This document shows positions 24,348 through 33,442 of a stretch of 64,000 nt of DNA, piece by piece (the stretch's first letter is position 1; each line of letters opens with the position of its first letter). The notes under the pieces are model-generated. The model made no database searches. It saw nothing but the letters and a program-made list of their open reading frames with translations, and was not told the DNA's origin. Both the position numbers and the translations under genes were made by a program. This DNA is from Alphaproteobacteria bacterium (GTDB lineage: Bacteria > Pseudomonadota > Alphaproteobacteria > Micavibrionales > Micavibrionaceae): positions 186,001 through 250,000 of the forward strand of contig JAJFGS010000003.1 of the NCBI GenBank assembly GCA_021775995.1. Direction: 5' to 3'.

Positions 24348-26300
24348 ATGTGCGGTATTGCAGGATTTTATGCGCCTAATAAAGAAAATCTCTCCGTTAT
24401 AAAAGGCATGTCTGATGTTATACATCATCGTGGTCCTGATGATTTTGGTGCGGTCTATTTATGTGATGCTGAAAAATCCTTAAAAACATATAAGTTAGAT
24501 ACAGAGGAAAAAACATATCTTGCTTTGGGACATCGACGGTTATCTGTTGTAGATTTATCCTCTAAAGGCCATCAGCCGATGAGTTATAAAAACGGATGTT
24601 ATTGGATTACCTATAATGGGGAAATATATAATTATATTGAATTACGGACTGAATTAGAAGATTTAGGTCACGTTTTTTTCTCAGACAGTGATACCGAAGT
24701 AGTTTTGGCGGCGTATGATGAATGGGGAATTGTGTGCCAAAATAGATTTAATGGAATGTGGGCGTTTGTAATATATGATTTGAAAAATAATAGTCTGTTT
24801 TTCTCCCGTGACCGATTTGGCATAAAGCCTTTGTATTATTGGGTGTCACCGGATGGTGTGCTTTATTTCGGCTCTGAAATAAAACAATTTACACAAGCAA
24901 GAGGATGGCAGGCTAACCTTAACCATCAACGCGCTTATGATTTTCTGGTTTGGGGGGTAACAGACCATACCGAAGAAACATTATTTAAAGGTGTTTATCA
25001 GGTGAGGCCAGGTCATCATGTTCAGCTTGTTTTAGAGAATACGTTCTTTGAAAGCGGTAAAAAAATTTCTAGTCAGTGTTGGTACGTACTAAAAGGGACA
25101 AACAATAAAGATGTGTTTGAAAGCGCATGTCAAAAATTACAACATTTATTGAAAGAAGCGGTAAATTTAAGACTTCGGGCAGATGTAGCAGTGGGGTCAT
25201 GTCTATCAGGCGGATTAGATTCTTCGTCTATTGTTTGTTTAATGAATGATATTTTAAAAGAGAACTGTTCTATAAATATTCAAAAAACTTTTTCAGCTTG
25301 TTCCCATGTTGATAAATATGATGAAAAAAAATGGATTGATATGGTTGTTGATCAAACCGATGTTGAGCCGTTATATGTTTATCCTCGGATGAATGATTTA
25401 TTCAAACACCTATCTGATATTACTTGGCATCAGGATGAACCATTCGGTTCGACCAGCATTTTTGCACAATGGGAAGTTTTTTCTTTAGCAAAGGAAAATG
25501 ATGTGACGGTTATGTTGGATGGACAAGGAGCCGATGAGCAACTTGCAGGGTATCATTCATTTTTTGGAGCGCGGTTATTTGATTTAATTAAAAGTGCACA
25601 TTTTTTTACATTTTTTAAAGAGGCCCGTGAGATTCATAGGCAACATGATCATAGTTGGTATTGGTTAATAGCGCATGTTTTAGCCAACATATTACCTGTT
25701 TCGATTAAAAGCATGTTAAGGAAAATGGTTGGGAGGAGTCATCCTAATCCAGAATGGTTAAATCTTGCAGCAGTAAAAGACTTTTCGGGTAATCCTTTAG
25801 ATAAATCTATTCAAGGTGTTAATAAATTATCTTATGCTCAAATGACATCAACTAATTTACAAATGTTATTGCATTGGGAAGATCGTGATTCTATGGCGCA
25901 TTCTATAGAATCGAGAGTACCGTTTTTAGATTATCGTGTTGTTGAATATGTGATGGGATTGCCCAGTTACTATAAAATAAAAGGTAGCATAACTAAGCGG
26001 GTTTTGCGTGAGGCTATGGATGGAATTATACCTAATAAAATTAAAAACAGGATAGATAAAATTGGTTTTGCAACACCTGAAGAAGTTTGGATAAAACAGC
26101 AATCTACTGAATTATTTAGAGAAAAAATAAAAGAATCTATCAAGAATTCGAATGGTATTATTAATTCTGAAGCATTGTTATATTTTGATGATGTCGTGAA
26201 AGGGGTAAAACCATTTAATTTTACAATATGGAGAATAATAAGTTTTGTCGAGTGGCTGAGAGTTTTTAAAGTAAATAGTGATGTTGTGGTGAATGGTTGA
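24348..26300 (+). CDS. asnB: Glutamine-dependent asparagine synthase-like amidotransferase (second copy)
   Basis: The protein is 650 aa from the ATG at 24348. The track start at 24306 must be wrong, because the enzyme needs Cys as residue 2 (MCGIAG) after Met removal, and an AAGGGGGG ribosome site precedes this ATG. HRGPDD and TYNGEIYN complete the glutaminase site, and SGGLDSS at about 287-293 is the ATP loop. It is clearly diverged from the first copy and about 20 residues longer in the glutaminase half. I infer amidation of another uronic acid in the same glycan. Overlaps the next gene by 8 nt. Confidence 0.88.
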   Translation: MCGIAGFYAPNKENLSVIKGMSDVIHHRGPDDFGAVYLCDAEKSLKTYKLDTEEKTYLALGHRRLSVVDLSSKGHQPMSYKNGCYWITYNGEIYNYIELRTELEDLGHVFFSDSDTEVVLAAYDEWGIVCQNRFNGMWAFVIYDLKNNSLFFSRDRFGIKPLYYWVSPDGVLYFGSEIKQFTQARGWQANLNHQRAYDFLVWGVTDHTEETLFKGVYQVRPGHHVQLVLENTFFESGKKISSQCWYVLKGTNNKDVFESACQKLQHLLKEAVNLRLRADVAVGSCLSGGLDSSSIVCLMNDILKENCSINIQKTFSACSHVDKYDEKKWIDMVVDQTDVEPLYVYPRMNDLFKHLSDITWHQDEPFGSTSIFAQWEVFSLAKENDVTVMLDGQGADEQLAGYHSFFGARLFDLIKSAHFFTFFKEAREIHRQHDHSWYWLIAHVLANILPVSIKSMLRKMVGRSHPNPEWLNLAAVKDFSGNPLDKSIQGVNKLSYAQMTSTNLQMLLHWEDRDSMAHSIESRVPFLDYRVVEYVMGLPSYYKIKGSITKRVLREAMDGIIPNKIKNRIDKIGFATPEEVWIKQQSTELFREKIKESIKNSNGIINSEALLYFDDVVKGVKPFNFTIWRIISFVEWLRVFKVNSDVVVNG

Positions 26301-27483
26301 GAAGCAAAAAAAAATATTGGTAATGGGACTTGTTGATCTATCAACTAACCCCCGACCCAAAAGGCTTATACAGATGTTTTCTGAACTTGGTTTCAGTGTT
26401 TCTGCGGCATCTTTTTCTCTTTCAAATGAACTGCCTGTACATTGTTTGTATGAATTCAGGCAACCTTCAACAAAATTAATTGATAAAATCTTTAGAAAAT
26501 TGATCAAATTATTTCTTATAATATTTTTTAAAAGTGATTTTTTAACAGAAAAACTGCATGAAAATAGGTGGGGGTTTAATAGTGTTAAAAATGATATTAA
26601 CAATTGCCATTATGATTATATATTTGTAGAGGATATAAACTTATTGGCGTTCGCATTCAAGATTAAAAAAACTGCAAAAATTATCTTTGATGCTAGAGAA
26701 TATTACCCAAAAGAATTTGAAAGTAATTTTTTGTGGAGAATATTAGAGCAACAGCATCGTATTCAAACTTGCAAAAAATATTTGCACCATTGTAACGCAG
26801 TTATGACGGTATCAAACGGGCTTGCAAAGCAGTATTTTGAAGATTTTCAGATTATGCCATACCTTATCAGAAGCACACCATATTTTGCACATTTTCAATC
26901 CCAAGAAATATTAGGCACTGAAATCAGAATGGTTCATCATGGTATTGCTAATTGGGATAGAAAGCTTGAAAATATTATTGATACTATGAATTATCTTGAT
27001 GAGAGATTTAGCTTAGATTTTTACTTAAATGGGGATAATAGCTATGTTAAATATCTTAAAAATAAAGCAAAACGTAATCCAAGAATAAGATTTAATAATC
27101 CTGTACCTTTGGAAGATATTATACCGACAGTTAATAATTATGATATTGGGGTTTGTTTTTTATACCCCAATACTTTTAATTTAAAACATTGCTTTCCTAA
27201 TAAATTATTTGAATGTATTCAGGCACGCTTGGCTGTAGTAATAGGCCCTTCTCCAGATATGAAAGAGATCGTAGAGCAGTATAAATGTGGCTTTATTTGC
27301 GAAGATTTTGACTCTAAAAATATGGCAAAAATGCTTAACAAATTAACCAAAGAAGATATTTATAAGGCAAAATTGGCAAGTGGTTATGCTGCCAAAGAAT
27401 TGTGTTATGAAGAAGAAAGTAAAAAAATAATAAATTTATTAAATGAAATTAATTTGCAAAACAATATTGGAAAAGCTGCTTGA
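26293..27483 (+). CDS. GT4-like glycosyltransferase
   Basis: This protein of 396 aa has KILVMGLVDLSTNPRPKRL at the N-terminus (strand 1 of the acceptor domain) and a donor domain with YDIGVCFLYPN, FPNKLFECIQARLAVVIGP and DMKEIVEQYKCG, the GT-B pattern in which the Glu binds the donor. No signal peptide or strong membrane segment is seen. ATG lies inside the end of asnB. This gene is among the most AT-rich of the locus. Confidence 0.75.
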   Translation: MVEKQKKILVMGLVDLSTNPRPKRLIQMFSELGFSVSAASFSLSNELPVHCLYEFRQPSTKLIDKIFRKLIKLFLIIFFKSDFLTEKLHENRWGFNSVKNDINNCHYDYIFVEDINLLAFAFKIKKTAKIIFDAREYYPKEFESNFLWRILEQQHRIQTCKKYLHHCNAVMTVSNGLAKQYFEDFQIMPYLIRSTPYFAHFQSQEILGTEIRMVHHGIANWDRKLENIIDTMNYLDERFSLDFYLNGDNSYVKYLKNKAKRNPRIRFNNPVPLEDIIPTVNNYDIGVCFLYPNTFNLKHCFPNKLFECIQARLAVVIGPSPDMKEIVEQYKCGFICEDFDSKNMAKMLNKLTKEDIYKAKLASGYAAKELCYEEESKKIINLLNEINLQNNIGKAA

Positions 27484-28589
27484 AATTAACTTATTTAACA
27501 TTGGAAGCTCCTCGTGAAGGACAGGCCAGTTATGTCCATGTTCGTGAAATTATTGCAGGTTTTCGTAAGCAAGGCGTTAGGGTTGCTTTGTTTCAACCTC
27601 CTTATACAAAGCAGGGTAAGTCACCGCGTTTAAGAATGCGAATGGTGTATTTGTTGTTACTTCAGTTAAAAATGTGGATAAAGTGGCGCCGTGGTTCTGT
27701 ATTATATATTCGTTCCCATTATATGGCCTTTCCTTCCGCAGTTATAGCATATCTTTTTAAAATACCAACAGTAAATGAAATTAACGGGCCTTATGAAGAT
27801 GTTTTTGTAACTTATGGCGGTTTGAATAAATTGCGATATATTTTGGTTTTTATACAACGTTGGCAGTATAGAAAATCAACAAAATTAATTGCAGTGACAA
27901 AAGAATTGCAGGATTGGGGAAATCGAGAAGGTAAACGCCAAGATTGTGAGTTTATATCAAATGGTGCCAATATTGATATTTTTAAACCAGCTGAGGCAAC
28001 AAATAATATTAGACCTAAAGATGCGCCTCAGAAGTACGTTGTTTTTTTTGGTGGTTTAACACGTTGGCATGGCATACCTGTAATGTTAGAGGCTATAAAG
28101 AGTAATAATTGGCCAGATGATGTTAAATTGGTTGTTATTGGTAAAGGGTACGAAAGTGTTCGGTTAAAAGAAGCATCTAAAGAAAATGATCATATAATGT
28201 ATATGGGTAAAAGACCTTATAAAGAAGTAGCACTTTATGTTTCTTATGCTTTGGGGAGTATAGTTATGATTAGTAATCCGGATAAACGTTCTGCAACGGG
28301 AGTTTTCCCCCTTAAGCTATTTGAAACATTGGCCTGCGGCGTGCCAGCAATCGTGAGTGATCTTCCAGGTCAGGCAGATTTTGTCCGTGAACATGAATGT
28401 GGCATTGTTGTACCCCTTGATAATTCAAAATTGTTAGTTAATGCCATTAATTATATTGTTAAAAATCCAACTATAGCTAAGTCAATGGGGATGAGAGGTC
28501 ATGATGTTGTAGTTAAAGAGCATAGTTGGTTTTGTCGTTCAAGGGATACGTTACAAGTAATTGAATCAATAGGGCATAATGAATTATGA
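27480..28589 (+). CDS. GT4 family glycosyltransferase
   Basis: This protein of 369 aa starts at TTG within a TTGA overlap with the previous stop. TTG is supported because the first beta strand (KLTYLTLE) begins right after it and GGAAAAG lies upstream. The core shows EINGPYED, FISNGANIDIFKP, VVFFGGLTRWHG and FPLKLFETLACGVPAIVSD, a textbook GT4 donor site. A hydrophobic stretch near residues 85-105 may touch the membrane. It is the last large gene of the flippase operon. Confidence 0.82.
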   Translation: MKLTYLTLEAPREGQASYVHVREIIAGFRKQGVRVALFQPPYTKQGKSPRLRMRMVYLLLLQLKMWIKWRRGSVLYIRSHYMAFPSAVIAYLFKIPTVNEINGPYEDVFVTYGGLNKLRYILVFIQRWQYRKSTKLIAVTKELQDWGNREGKRQDCEFISNGANIDIFKPAEATNNIRPKDAPQKYVVFFGGLTRWHGIPVMLEAIKSNNWPDDVKLVVIGKGYESVRLKEASKENDHIMYMGKRPYKEVALYVSYALGSIVMISNPDKRSATGVFPLKLFETLACGVPAIVSDLPGQADFVREHECGIVVPLDNSKLLVNAINYIVKNPTIAKSMGMRGHDVVVKEHSWFCRSRDTLQVIESIGHNEL

Positions 28590-28731
28590 TATGGAAGCTT
28601 TTGTAAAGTGCATGGAAATGGTAAAGCCATTGTCAGAACAGACGTCTAAACCATCATTATTGCCTGATGCATTTCAACAAGAAAACGTTATTAAAAAGTT
28701 TGAAATAATTTTAAATGATTCTTTAAAATAA
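28579..28731 (+). CDS. Small 50-aa hypothetical protein (too short for the ORF track)
   Basis: An ORF starting ATG at 28579 (alternative ATG at 28591) overlaps the end of the glycosyltransferase by 11 nt, has ATAGGG a few bases upstream, and encodes MNYDMEAFVK...FEIILNDSLK. Composition and the amphipathic C-terminus look protein-like. I recognise no family. It may be a real small protein coupled to the operon end or the tail of a deleted gene. Confidence 0.35.
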   Translation: MNYDMEAFVKCMEMVKPLSEQTSKPSLLPDAFQQENVIKKFEIILNDSLK

Positions 28732-28851
28732 ATTATCTTAAACTATAGCGAATTAAGCTAAACCAAGGTATTATGGATTAATGATTTTCTATAGGTAAAA
28801 GCAAGCCCTTTTTACCCATCTTTATAACAATTCTTAAGAAAGATTATCGCC

Positions 28852-29748
28852 ATGGCGTTCACCACTGTTTCTCCCCAATCAACCAATCATATTATGGTGA
28901 TGGAGCCTGTTTATTTTCATGCTAATCCAGAAACAATGCCAACCAATTCTTATCAGCATGGGGACGATAAAGACACACATGAAATTCATCAAAAAGCTTT
29001 ATTAGAGTTTCGGGCGATGAGAGATCTTTTGGTACAACATGGTGTTGTTATTACCACAACCTTAGGGAAAGAAGGTTGTCCCGACGATATTTTTCCAAAT
29101 TGGATTTCAACCCATGATGGCGGGCGCATGGTTTTATACCCAATGCTTGCGCCGAATAGACAGGCAGAACGTCGAAAAGATATCATTGATGTTTTGCGCC
29201 GTACTTATAAGGATGTGCAGGATTTTTCTCCGCATGAAAAACATGACAAAGCGTTGGAAAGTACAGGAGCAATGTGTCTTGATAGGGTGAATAAAATTGC
29301 GTATCAAGTGCGCTCGGCCCGTTCGCATGATGAATTAGCCGCTATGTGGTGTAAGATGAATGATTACACTCATATTCCATTTGATACTGAATATAAGGGA
29401 AAGCCTGTTTACCATGCGGATGTTGTGATGTGGATTGGAACAGAGTTAGCAGGTGTGTGTAGTGAGTGTCTTTTAAAAGACGATGTTGTGAAACATTTAA
29501 AACATCACCGTGAAGTGATTGAATTTACTAATACCCAAATGGAAGCTTTTTGTGGTAATTCATTGGAGGTTATTGGCACTGGTGGAGAAAGAATGTTGGT
29601 CATGTCAGACGCAGGATATAATTCCTTGAGCGATGAACAAAAAATAACATTGTCGCAGCATTATAAAACAATCATCCAACCAAAAATCCCAACAATTGAA
29701 TATTATGGTGGTGGTTCTGCTCGCTGTATGTTGTTGGAGTTATTTTAA
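28852..29748 (+). CDS. ctlX: Arginine deiminase-related amidinohydrolase (CtlX-like)
   Basis: This protein of 298 aa belongs to the guanidino-group modifying (amidinotransferase/deiminase) superfamily. Residues 77-84 (PDDIFPNW) and HDGGR, the STGAMCLDR segment, YHADVVMW with the catalytic His, and the C-terminal SARCML with the nucleophilic Cys near 292 are all present. The set matches citrulline-utilisation hydrolase CtlX and related hydrolases that act on citrulline or arginine-like substrates. No citrulline or arginine catabolic neighbours are in view. It converges on the next gene by a 4-nt stop overlap. Confidence 0.8.
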   Translation: MAFTTVSPQSTNHIMVMEPVYFHANPETMPTNSYQHGDDKDTHEIHQKALLEFRAMRDLLVQHGVVITTTLGKEGCPDDIFPNWISTHDGGRMVLYPMLAPNRQAERRKDIIDVLRRTYKDVQDFSPHEKHDKALESTGAMCLDRVNKIAYQVRSARSHDELAAMWCKMNDYTHIPFDTEYKGKPVYHADVVMWIGTELAGVCSECLLKDDVVKHLKHHREVIEFTNTQMEAFCGNSLEVIGTGGERMLVMSDAGYNSLSDEQKITLSQHYKTIIQPKIPTIEYYGGGSARCMLLELF

Positions 29749-30335
29749 GCACTTAAATCAATTTGTGTGCCGCGTAGAGATTGAAATGGATTTTTATTGT
29801 CCGTTGCTGGATTTGGTGTGCGACCCAATAATATATCCGCGTTTTCTGGGCTGAAATTTAATTTAACATTGCTTGATGTTGAGCCTGTTTCATCGGTATA
29901 ACGTTGAATAAGACGAAAACTTCCATCATCCTGCCGATCAACAACGCTTTCTAATGCTGTTGTACTGCCAGAATCGTTTTGTTGAATGACGATACGCTTG
30001 GAGCGATCGGTCGTTGTGGTGATTTCTTCAATACGCGTAAATTTAAGTCCATTTGGGTTTTCAAATTCTTGTGTACGACGAAAACCATTTTCAGTATCCT
30101 TTACTTTTTCAGAAACTAAATTTGAATTATTTTGCTTCGGTTGCGATTGGTCTTTATCATTGTTTTTGTCCGGTTTTTGACCAGAAATAATAATAACATC
30201 TTCCGTTTTTGCCTTTTTAGGCACGGCGACAATATTTGCGGCAGATGAAGTTTTGTCAGTTTGTGTTTGATTGCGTTGGCGCAGAATCTGCGATAACCAA
30301 TCATCAATACCACCCGATGTGTTTTGAACAATCAT
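29745..30335 (-). CDS. Hypothetical hydrophilic protein
   Basis: This protein of 196 aa has no signal peptide or membrane segment. The middle (about residues 25-80) is low-complexity, rich in Lys, Asp, Gln and Asn, likely disordered. The C-terminal half (from ENPNGLKFTRIEEI) has a strand-rich, Thr/Ser-rich pattern that may fold. I recognise no family. Stop overlaps that of ctlX by 4 nt. About 230 nt without a gene lie between its start and the next gene (30336-30568), in which I see only AT-rich sequence and a small AGGAT-ATCCT hairpin. Confidence 0.65.
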   Translation of the reverse strand: MIVQNTSGGIDDWLSQILRQRNQTQTDKTSSAANIVAVPKKAKTEDVIIISGQKPDKNNDKDQSQPKQNNSNLVSEKVKDTENGFRRTQEFENPNGLKFTRIEEITTTTDRSKRIVIQQNDSGSTTALESVVDRQDDGSFRLIQRYTDETGSTSSNVKLNFSPENADILLGRTPNPATDNKNPFQSLRGTQIDLSA

Positions 30336-30568
30336 CGGTTAATCCATAATATAAAATTCAATGTGAAATAATCTAGTTTCATAAATAACCTATAGAAAAA
30401 ATAAAAGGATGGCTAAATCCTTCTAAACTGTTGTCCTACAAGTTATTTGGCGATCCTATGCCGCATAACATATTTGTACTAGAGTAGATTTGAGATTATG
30501 AAGAATTCTGGGTAGTTTCAAGAAAGAAAATTAGATACACTATAGATTATTCACAATGCTGTTTTTCT

Positions 30569-31459
30569 ATGGAAAACTTTTATATGATTTATAAATTATT
30601 GCAAAACTATAGCTGGCCGTTGCTTTTAATCATCTGCACGATAATAACGGCTGTTGGTTTTTCATATGACCATCCTGTTGTTGCTTTTAATGTGGCCTAT
30701 CTTTTCTTAGCGGTCACTTTGTTTTTTCTTGAGAGAAAAATTCCGTTTGAGTTGAAGTGGCAGGAGAATGATGGACAAACTTTTGCTAATATTGCTCATA
30801 CGCTTACCAGTAAAGGTGTTGTGCAGGGCTTGGTCATATTTGGTGGGGTTATTGGTATTACAAGTTATATAACGCCGTTAGAAGGGGAAGGTTATGGGAT
30901 TTGGCCACGTGATTGGCCTGTTGTTATACAGATTATAATGGGTTTGGTTGCGGCTGAATTTGGCCTTTATTGGGCGCATCGTATTGCTCACGAATTTTAC
31001 CCGCTTTGGCGGTTTCACGCGATACATCATAGCGTAACGCGTCTATGGATTATAAATACAGGCCGTTTTCATTTTGTAGATTCACTTTTTAGTATTGTTT
31101 TGGGTATAAGCATTTTATTGGCATTGGGTGCGCCGTTAGAGGTGGTAACATGGTTAAGTGCCGTTACGGCTTTTATCGGAATGTTAACGCATTGTAATGT
31201 GGATATGAAATTTAAATATTTGTCTTATATATTTAATACGCCAGGACTTCATCGATGGCATCACAGCCGAGTATTGCGTGAAGGAAATACAAATTATGGA
31301 GAAAATTTGATGATATGGGATCAGGTTTTTAAGACATGGTTTAATCCTCCTGAACGTCCGCCTAGCGATATTGGTATTGCAGAGGCAATGCCACCAAAAT
31401 TTACACAACAACTGCTTTGGCCTTTTAAAGGACTTAAGAAACAGAGATCAGTGAAATGA
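30569..31459 (+). CDS. Sterol desaturase / fatty acid hydroxylase family protein
   Basis: This integral membrane di-iron enzyme of 296 aa has several hydrophobic helices (about 10-30, 35-50, 85-100, 125-145 and 170-205) and the His clusters HRIAHEF, HAIHH and HRWHH that bind the iron pair. Members hydroxylate or desaturate lipids, for example hydroxy fatty acids of lipid A, carotenoids or hopanoid-like lipids. Its stop shares ATGA with the gmd start, coupling it to GDP-fucose synthesis, which is unusual. Substrate unknown. Confidence 0.83.
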   Translation: MENFYMIYKLLQNYSWPLLLIICTIITAVGFSYDHPVVAFNVAYLFLAVTLFFLERKIPFELKWQENDGQTFANIAHTLTSKGVVQGLVIFGGVIGITSYITPLEGEGYGIWPRDWPVVIQIIMGLVAAEFGLYWAHRIAHEFYPLWRFHAIHHSVTRLWIINTGRFHFVDSLFSIVLGISILLALGAPLEVVTWLSAVTAFIGMLTHCNVDMKFKYLSYIFNTPGLHRWHHSRVLREGNTNYGENLMIWDQVFKTWFNPPERPPSDIGIAEAMPPKFTQQLLWPFKGLKKQRSVK

Positions 31460-32490
31460 CAAAACGCGCATTGATTACAGGTGTTACAGGACAAGATGGT
31501 GCTTACTTGGCTGAAAATTTGCTCGAAAAAGGTTATGAAGTGCATGGTTTACGTCCATATTCTGCTGTGCCTGATGAGGGACGTATTGAAAAATTAGAAG
31601 AGTTAAAGCTTCATTATGGCGATATGATTGATGGAGGAAATATATTGCGTTTGATTGATGCTATTCAGCCAGATGAAATATATAATATGGCAGCGATGAG
31701 CCATGTTCACGTTAGTTTTGATGTTCCTGAAGCGACAGCAAATATAAATGCCTTGGGCGTTTTAAGGGTTTTAGAAGCTTTACGCATGATGGGATCCAAG
31801 GGTAAAGATATAAAATTTTATCAAGCGTCTAGCTCTGAAATGTATGGTCGTAGTCCTGCGCCACAAAATGAGAAGACGAAATTTGAACCTTGTAGCCCTT
31901 ATGGAACAGCAAAGCTATTTGCGTATTGGACGACCCGTAATTATCGCGAGGCATATGGTTTATATGCTGCGAACGGAATTTTATTTAATCATGAAAGCCC
32001 TTTGCGTGGTGAGGAATTTGTTACCCGAAAGATTACAAAGGCAATTTGTGAGATTGAGGCTGGCTTAAAACAAAAAATATCATTGGGTAATTTAGATTCT
32101 AAGCGTGATTGGGGCCATGCTAGCGATTATATGGAAGGCGTTTGGCAGATTCTACAGGCGCCAGAGGCTGATGACTATGTTTTGGCCACTGGCGAAGCAC
32201 ATAGTGTTCGTGAATTTGTTGAAGTGGCTTTCTCTCACATTGGTATTAACCTTGCTTGGGAAGGTGAAAATATTAATGAAGTTGGGCGAAACAAAATAAC
32301 CGGTGAAACTTTGGTTGAAATTGATCAAGCATTTTTTAGACCAAACGAGGTTCATCATTTATTAGGAGATGCAAGTAAAGCTCATAATAAATTAGGTTGG
32401 AAACCAAAATATAGTTTTGAAGGCTTAGTTGAAGACATGATGCGTGCCGATAGAATAATTGATAAACAGAGCAAACCTCGTGCCGCCTAA
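31456..32490 (+). CDS. gmd: GDP-mannose 4,6-dehydratase
   Basis: This protein of 344 aa converts GDP-mannose to GDP-4-keto-6-deoxymannose. TGVTGQDGAYLAENLL at the N-terminus is the NADP-binding signature of Gmd, ASSSEMYG carries active-site residues and SPYGTAK the catalytic Tyr-Lys. FNHESPLRGEEFVTRKI is the family tail of the active site. Length matches typical bacterial Gmd. With the overlapping fcl gene it forms the two-step route to GDP-L-fucose. No mannose pathway genes (manA, manB, manC) are in view. Confidence 0.93.
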   Translation: MTKRALITGVTGQDGAYLAENLLEKGYEVHGLRPYSAVPDEGRIEKLEELKLHYGDMIDGGNILRLIDAIQPDEIYNMAAMSHVHVSFDVPEATANINALGVLRVLEALRMMGSKGKDIKFYQASSSEMYGRSPAPQNEKTKFEPCSPYGTAKLFAYWTTRNYREAYGLYAANGILFNHESPLRGEEFVTRKITKAICEIEAGLKQKISLGNLDSKRDWGHASDYMEGVWQILQAPEADDYVLATGEAHSVREFVEVAFSHIGINLAWEGENINEVGRNKITGETLVEIDQAFFRPNEVHHLLGDASKAHNKLGWKPKYSFEGLVEDMMRADRIIDKQSKPRAA

Positions 32491-33442
32491 TTTACCTTTA
32501 GATTTATCTGAAAAATCTATTTGGGTGGCGGGTGAAACAGGTATGGTTGGGCGTGCAGTTTTACGTGCTTTAGAAAATGAAGAGGGTAATATTATTTCTG
32601 CACCACATTCTGTGCTTGATTTAACAAACCAACAACAAACTTATGAGTGGTTGGGTGCTAATAAACCAAATATTATCATCATGGCTGCGGCCAAAGTTGG
32701 CGGTATAGGCGCGAATATGGCGGAACCTGCTGCGTTTTTGCATGAAAATCTGGCAATGGCGCAAAATGTTATCCATGGGGCGTTTCAAGCAGATGTTGGT
32801 AAGCTTTTATATTTAGGGTCATCCTGTATTTATCCTAAAATAGCTGAACAACCCATAAAAGAAGAAACTTTATTAACGGGCGCGTTAGAGCCAACAAATG
32901 AAGGTTATGCGCTGGCAAAAATTGCCGGGCTTAAACTTTGTCAATTTTATCGTGAACAACATGGGTGTGATTATATCTCTGCGATGCCGACCAATCTTTA
33001 TGGATCGTACGATAATTTTGATGCAGAAAAATCGCATGTTATCCCTGCTATGATTTTAAAGTTTCATCAGGCAAAAATAAATGGCGATAAAGAAGTTGTG
33101 TTGTGGGGGACAGGAATGCCTTTGCGTGAATTTTTATATGTTGATGATTTGGCGCAAGGGCTTATTCATTTACTTAAAAATTATTCTGATAGCTCGCCTG
33201 TTAATATGGGAAGTGGGCAAGAAATTTCAATTTTAGATTTAGCCCAAATGATAAAAAATATTGTTGGTTTTGAGGGAGGGATTAAATTTGATAGCTCTAA
33301 ACCTGATGGCACGTCGCGCAAATTGCTCGATAACTCGAAAATTAATGATCTTGGTTGGGGGGCTGAAACTCAATTGGAGTATGGATTACGGCAGGTGTAT
33401 GAATGGTATATTAGCCAATCTTCCGCATCGTTAGCAGCGTAA
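32480..33442 (+). CDS. fcl: GDP-L-fucose synthase
   Basis: This protein of about 320 aa is the epimerase-reductase giving GDP-L-fucose from the Gmd product. VAGETGMVGRAV is the cofactor loop, LGSSCIYPKIAEQPIKE the strongly conserved family block, and YALAK the catalytic motif. The track starts at TTG 32459. I prefer the GTG at 32480, which overlaps gmd by 11 nt, though neither has a strong ribosome site. Its last 32 nt overlap the convergent gene at 33411. Confidence 0.92.
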   Translation: MPPNLPLDLSEKSIWVAGETGMVGRAVLRALENEEGNIISAPHSVLDLTNQQQTYEWLGANKPNIIIMAAAKVGGIGANMAEPAAFLHENLAMAQNVIHGAFQADVGKLLYLGSSCIYPKIAEQPIKEETLLTGALEPTNEGYALAKIAGLKLCQFYREQHGCDYISAMPTNLYGSYDNFDAEKSHVIPAMILKFHQAKINGDKEVVLWGTGMPLREFLYVDDLAQGLIHLLKNYSDSSPVNMGSGQEISILDLAQMIKNIVGFEGGIKFDSSKPDGTSRKLLDNSKINDLGWGAETQLEYGLRQVYEWYISQSSASLAA

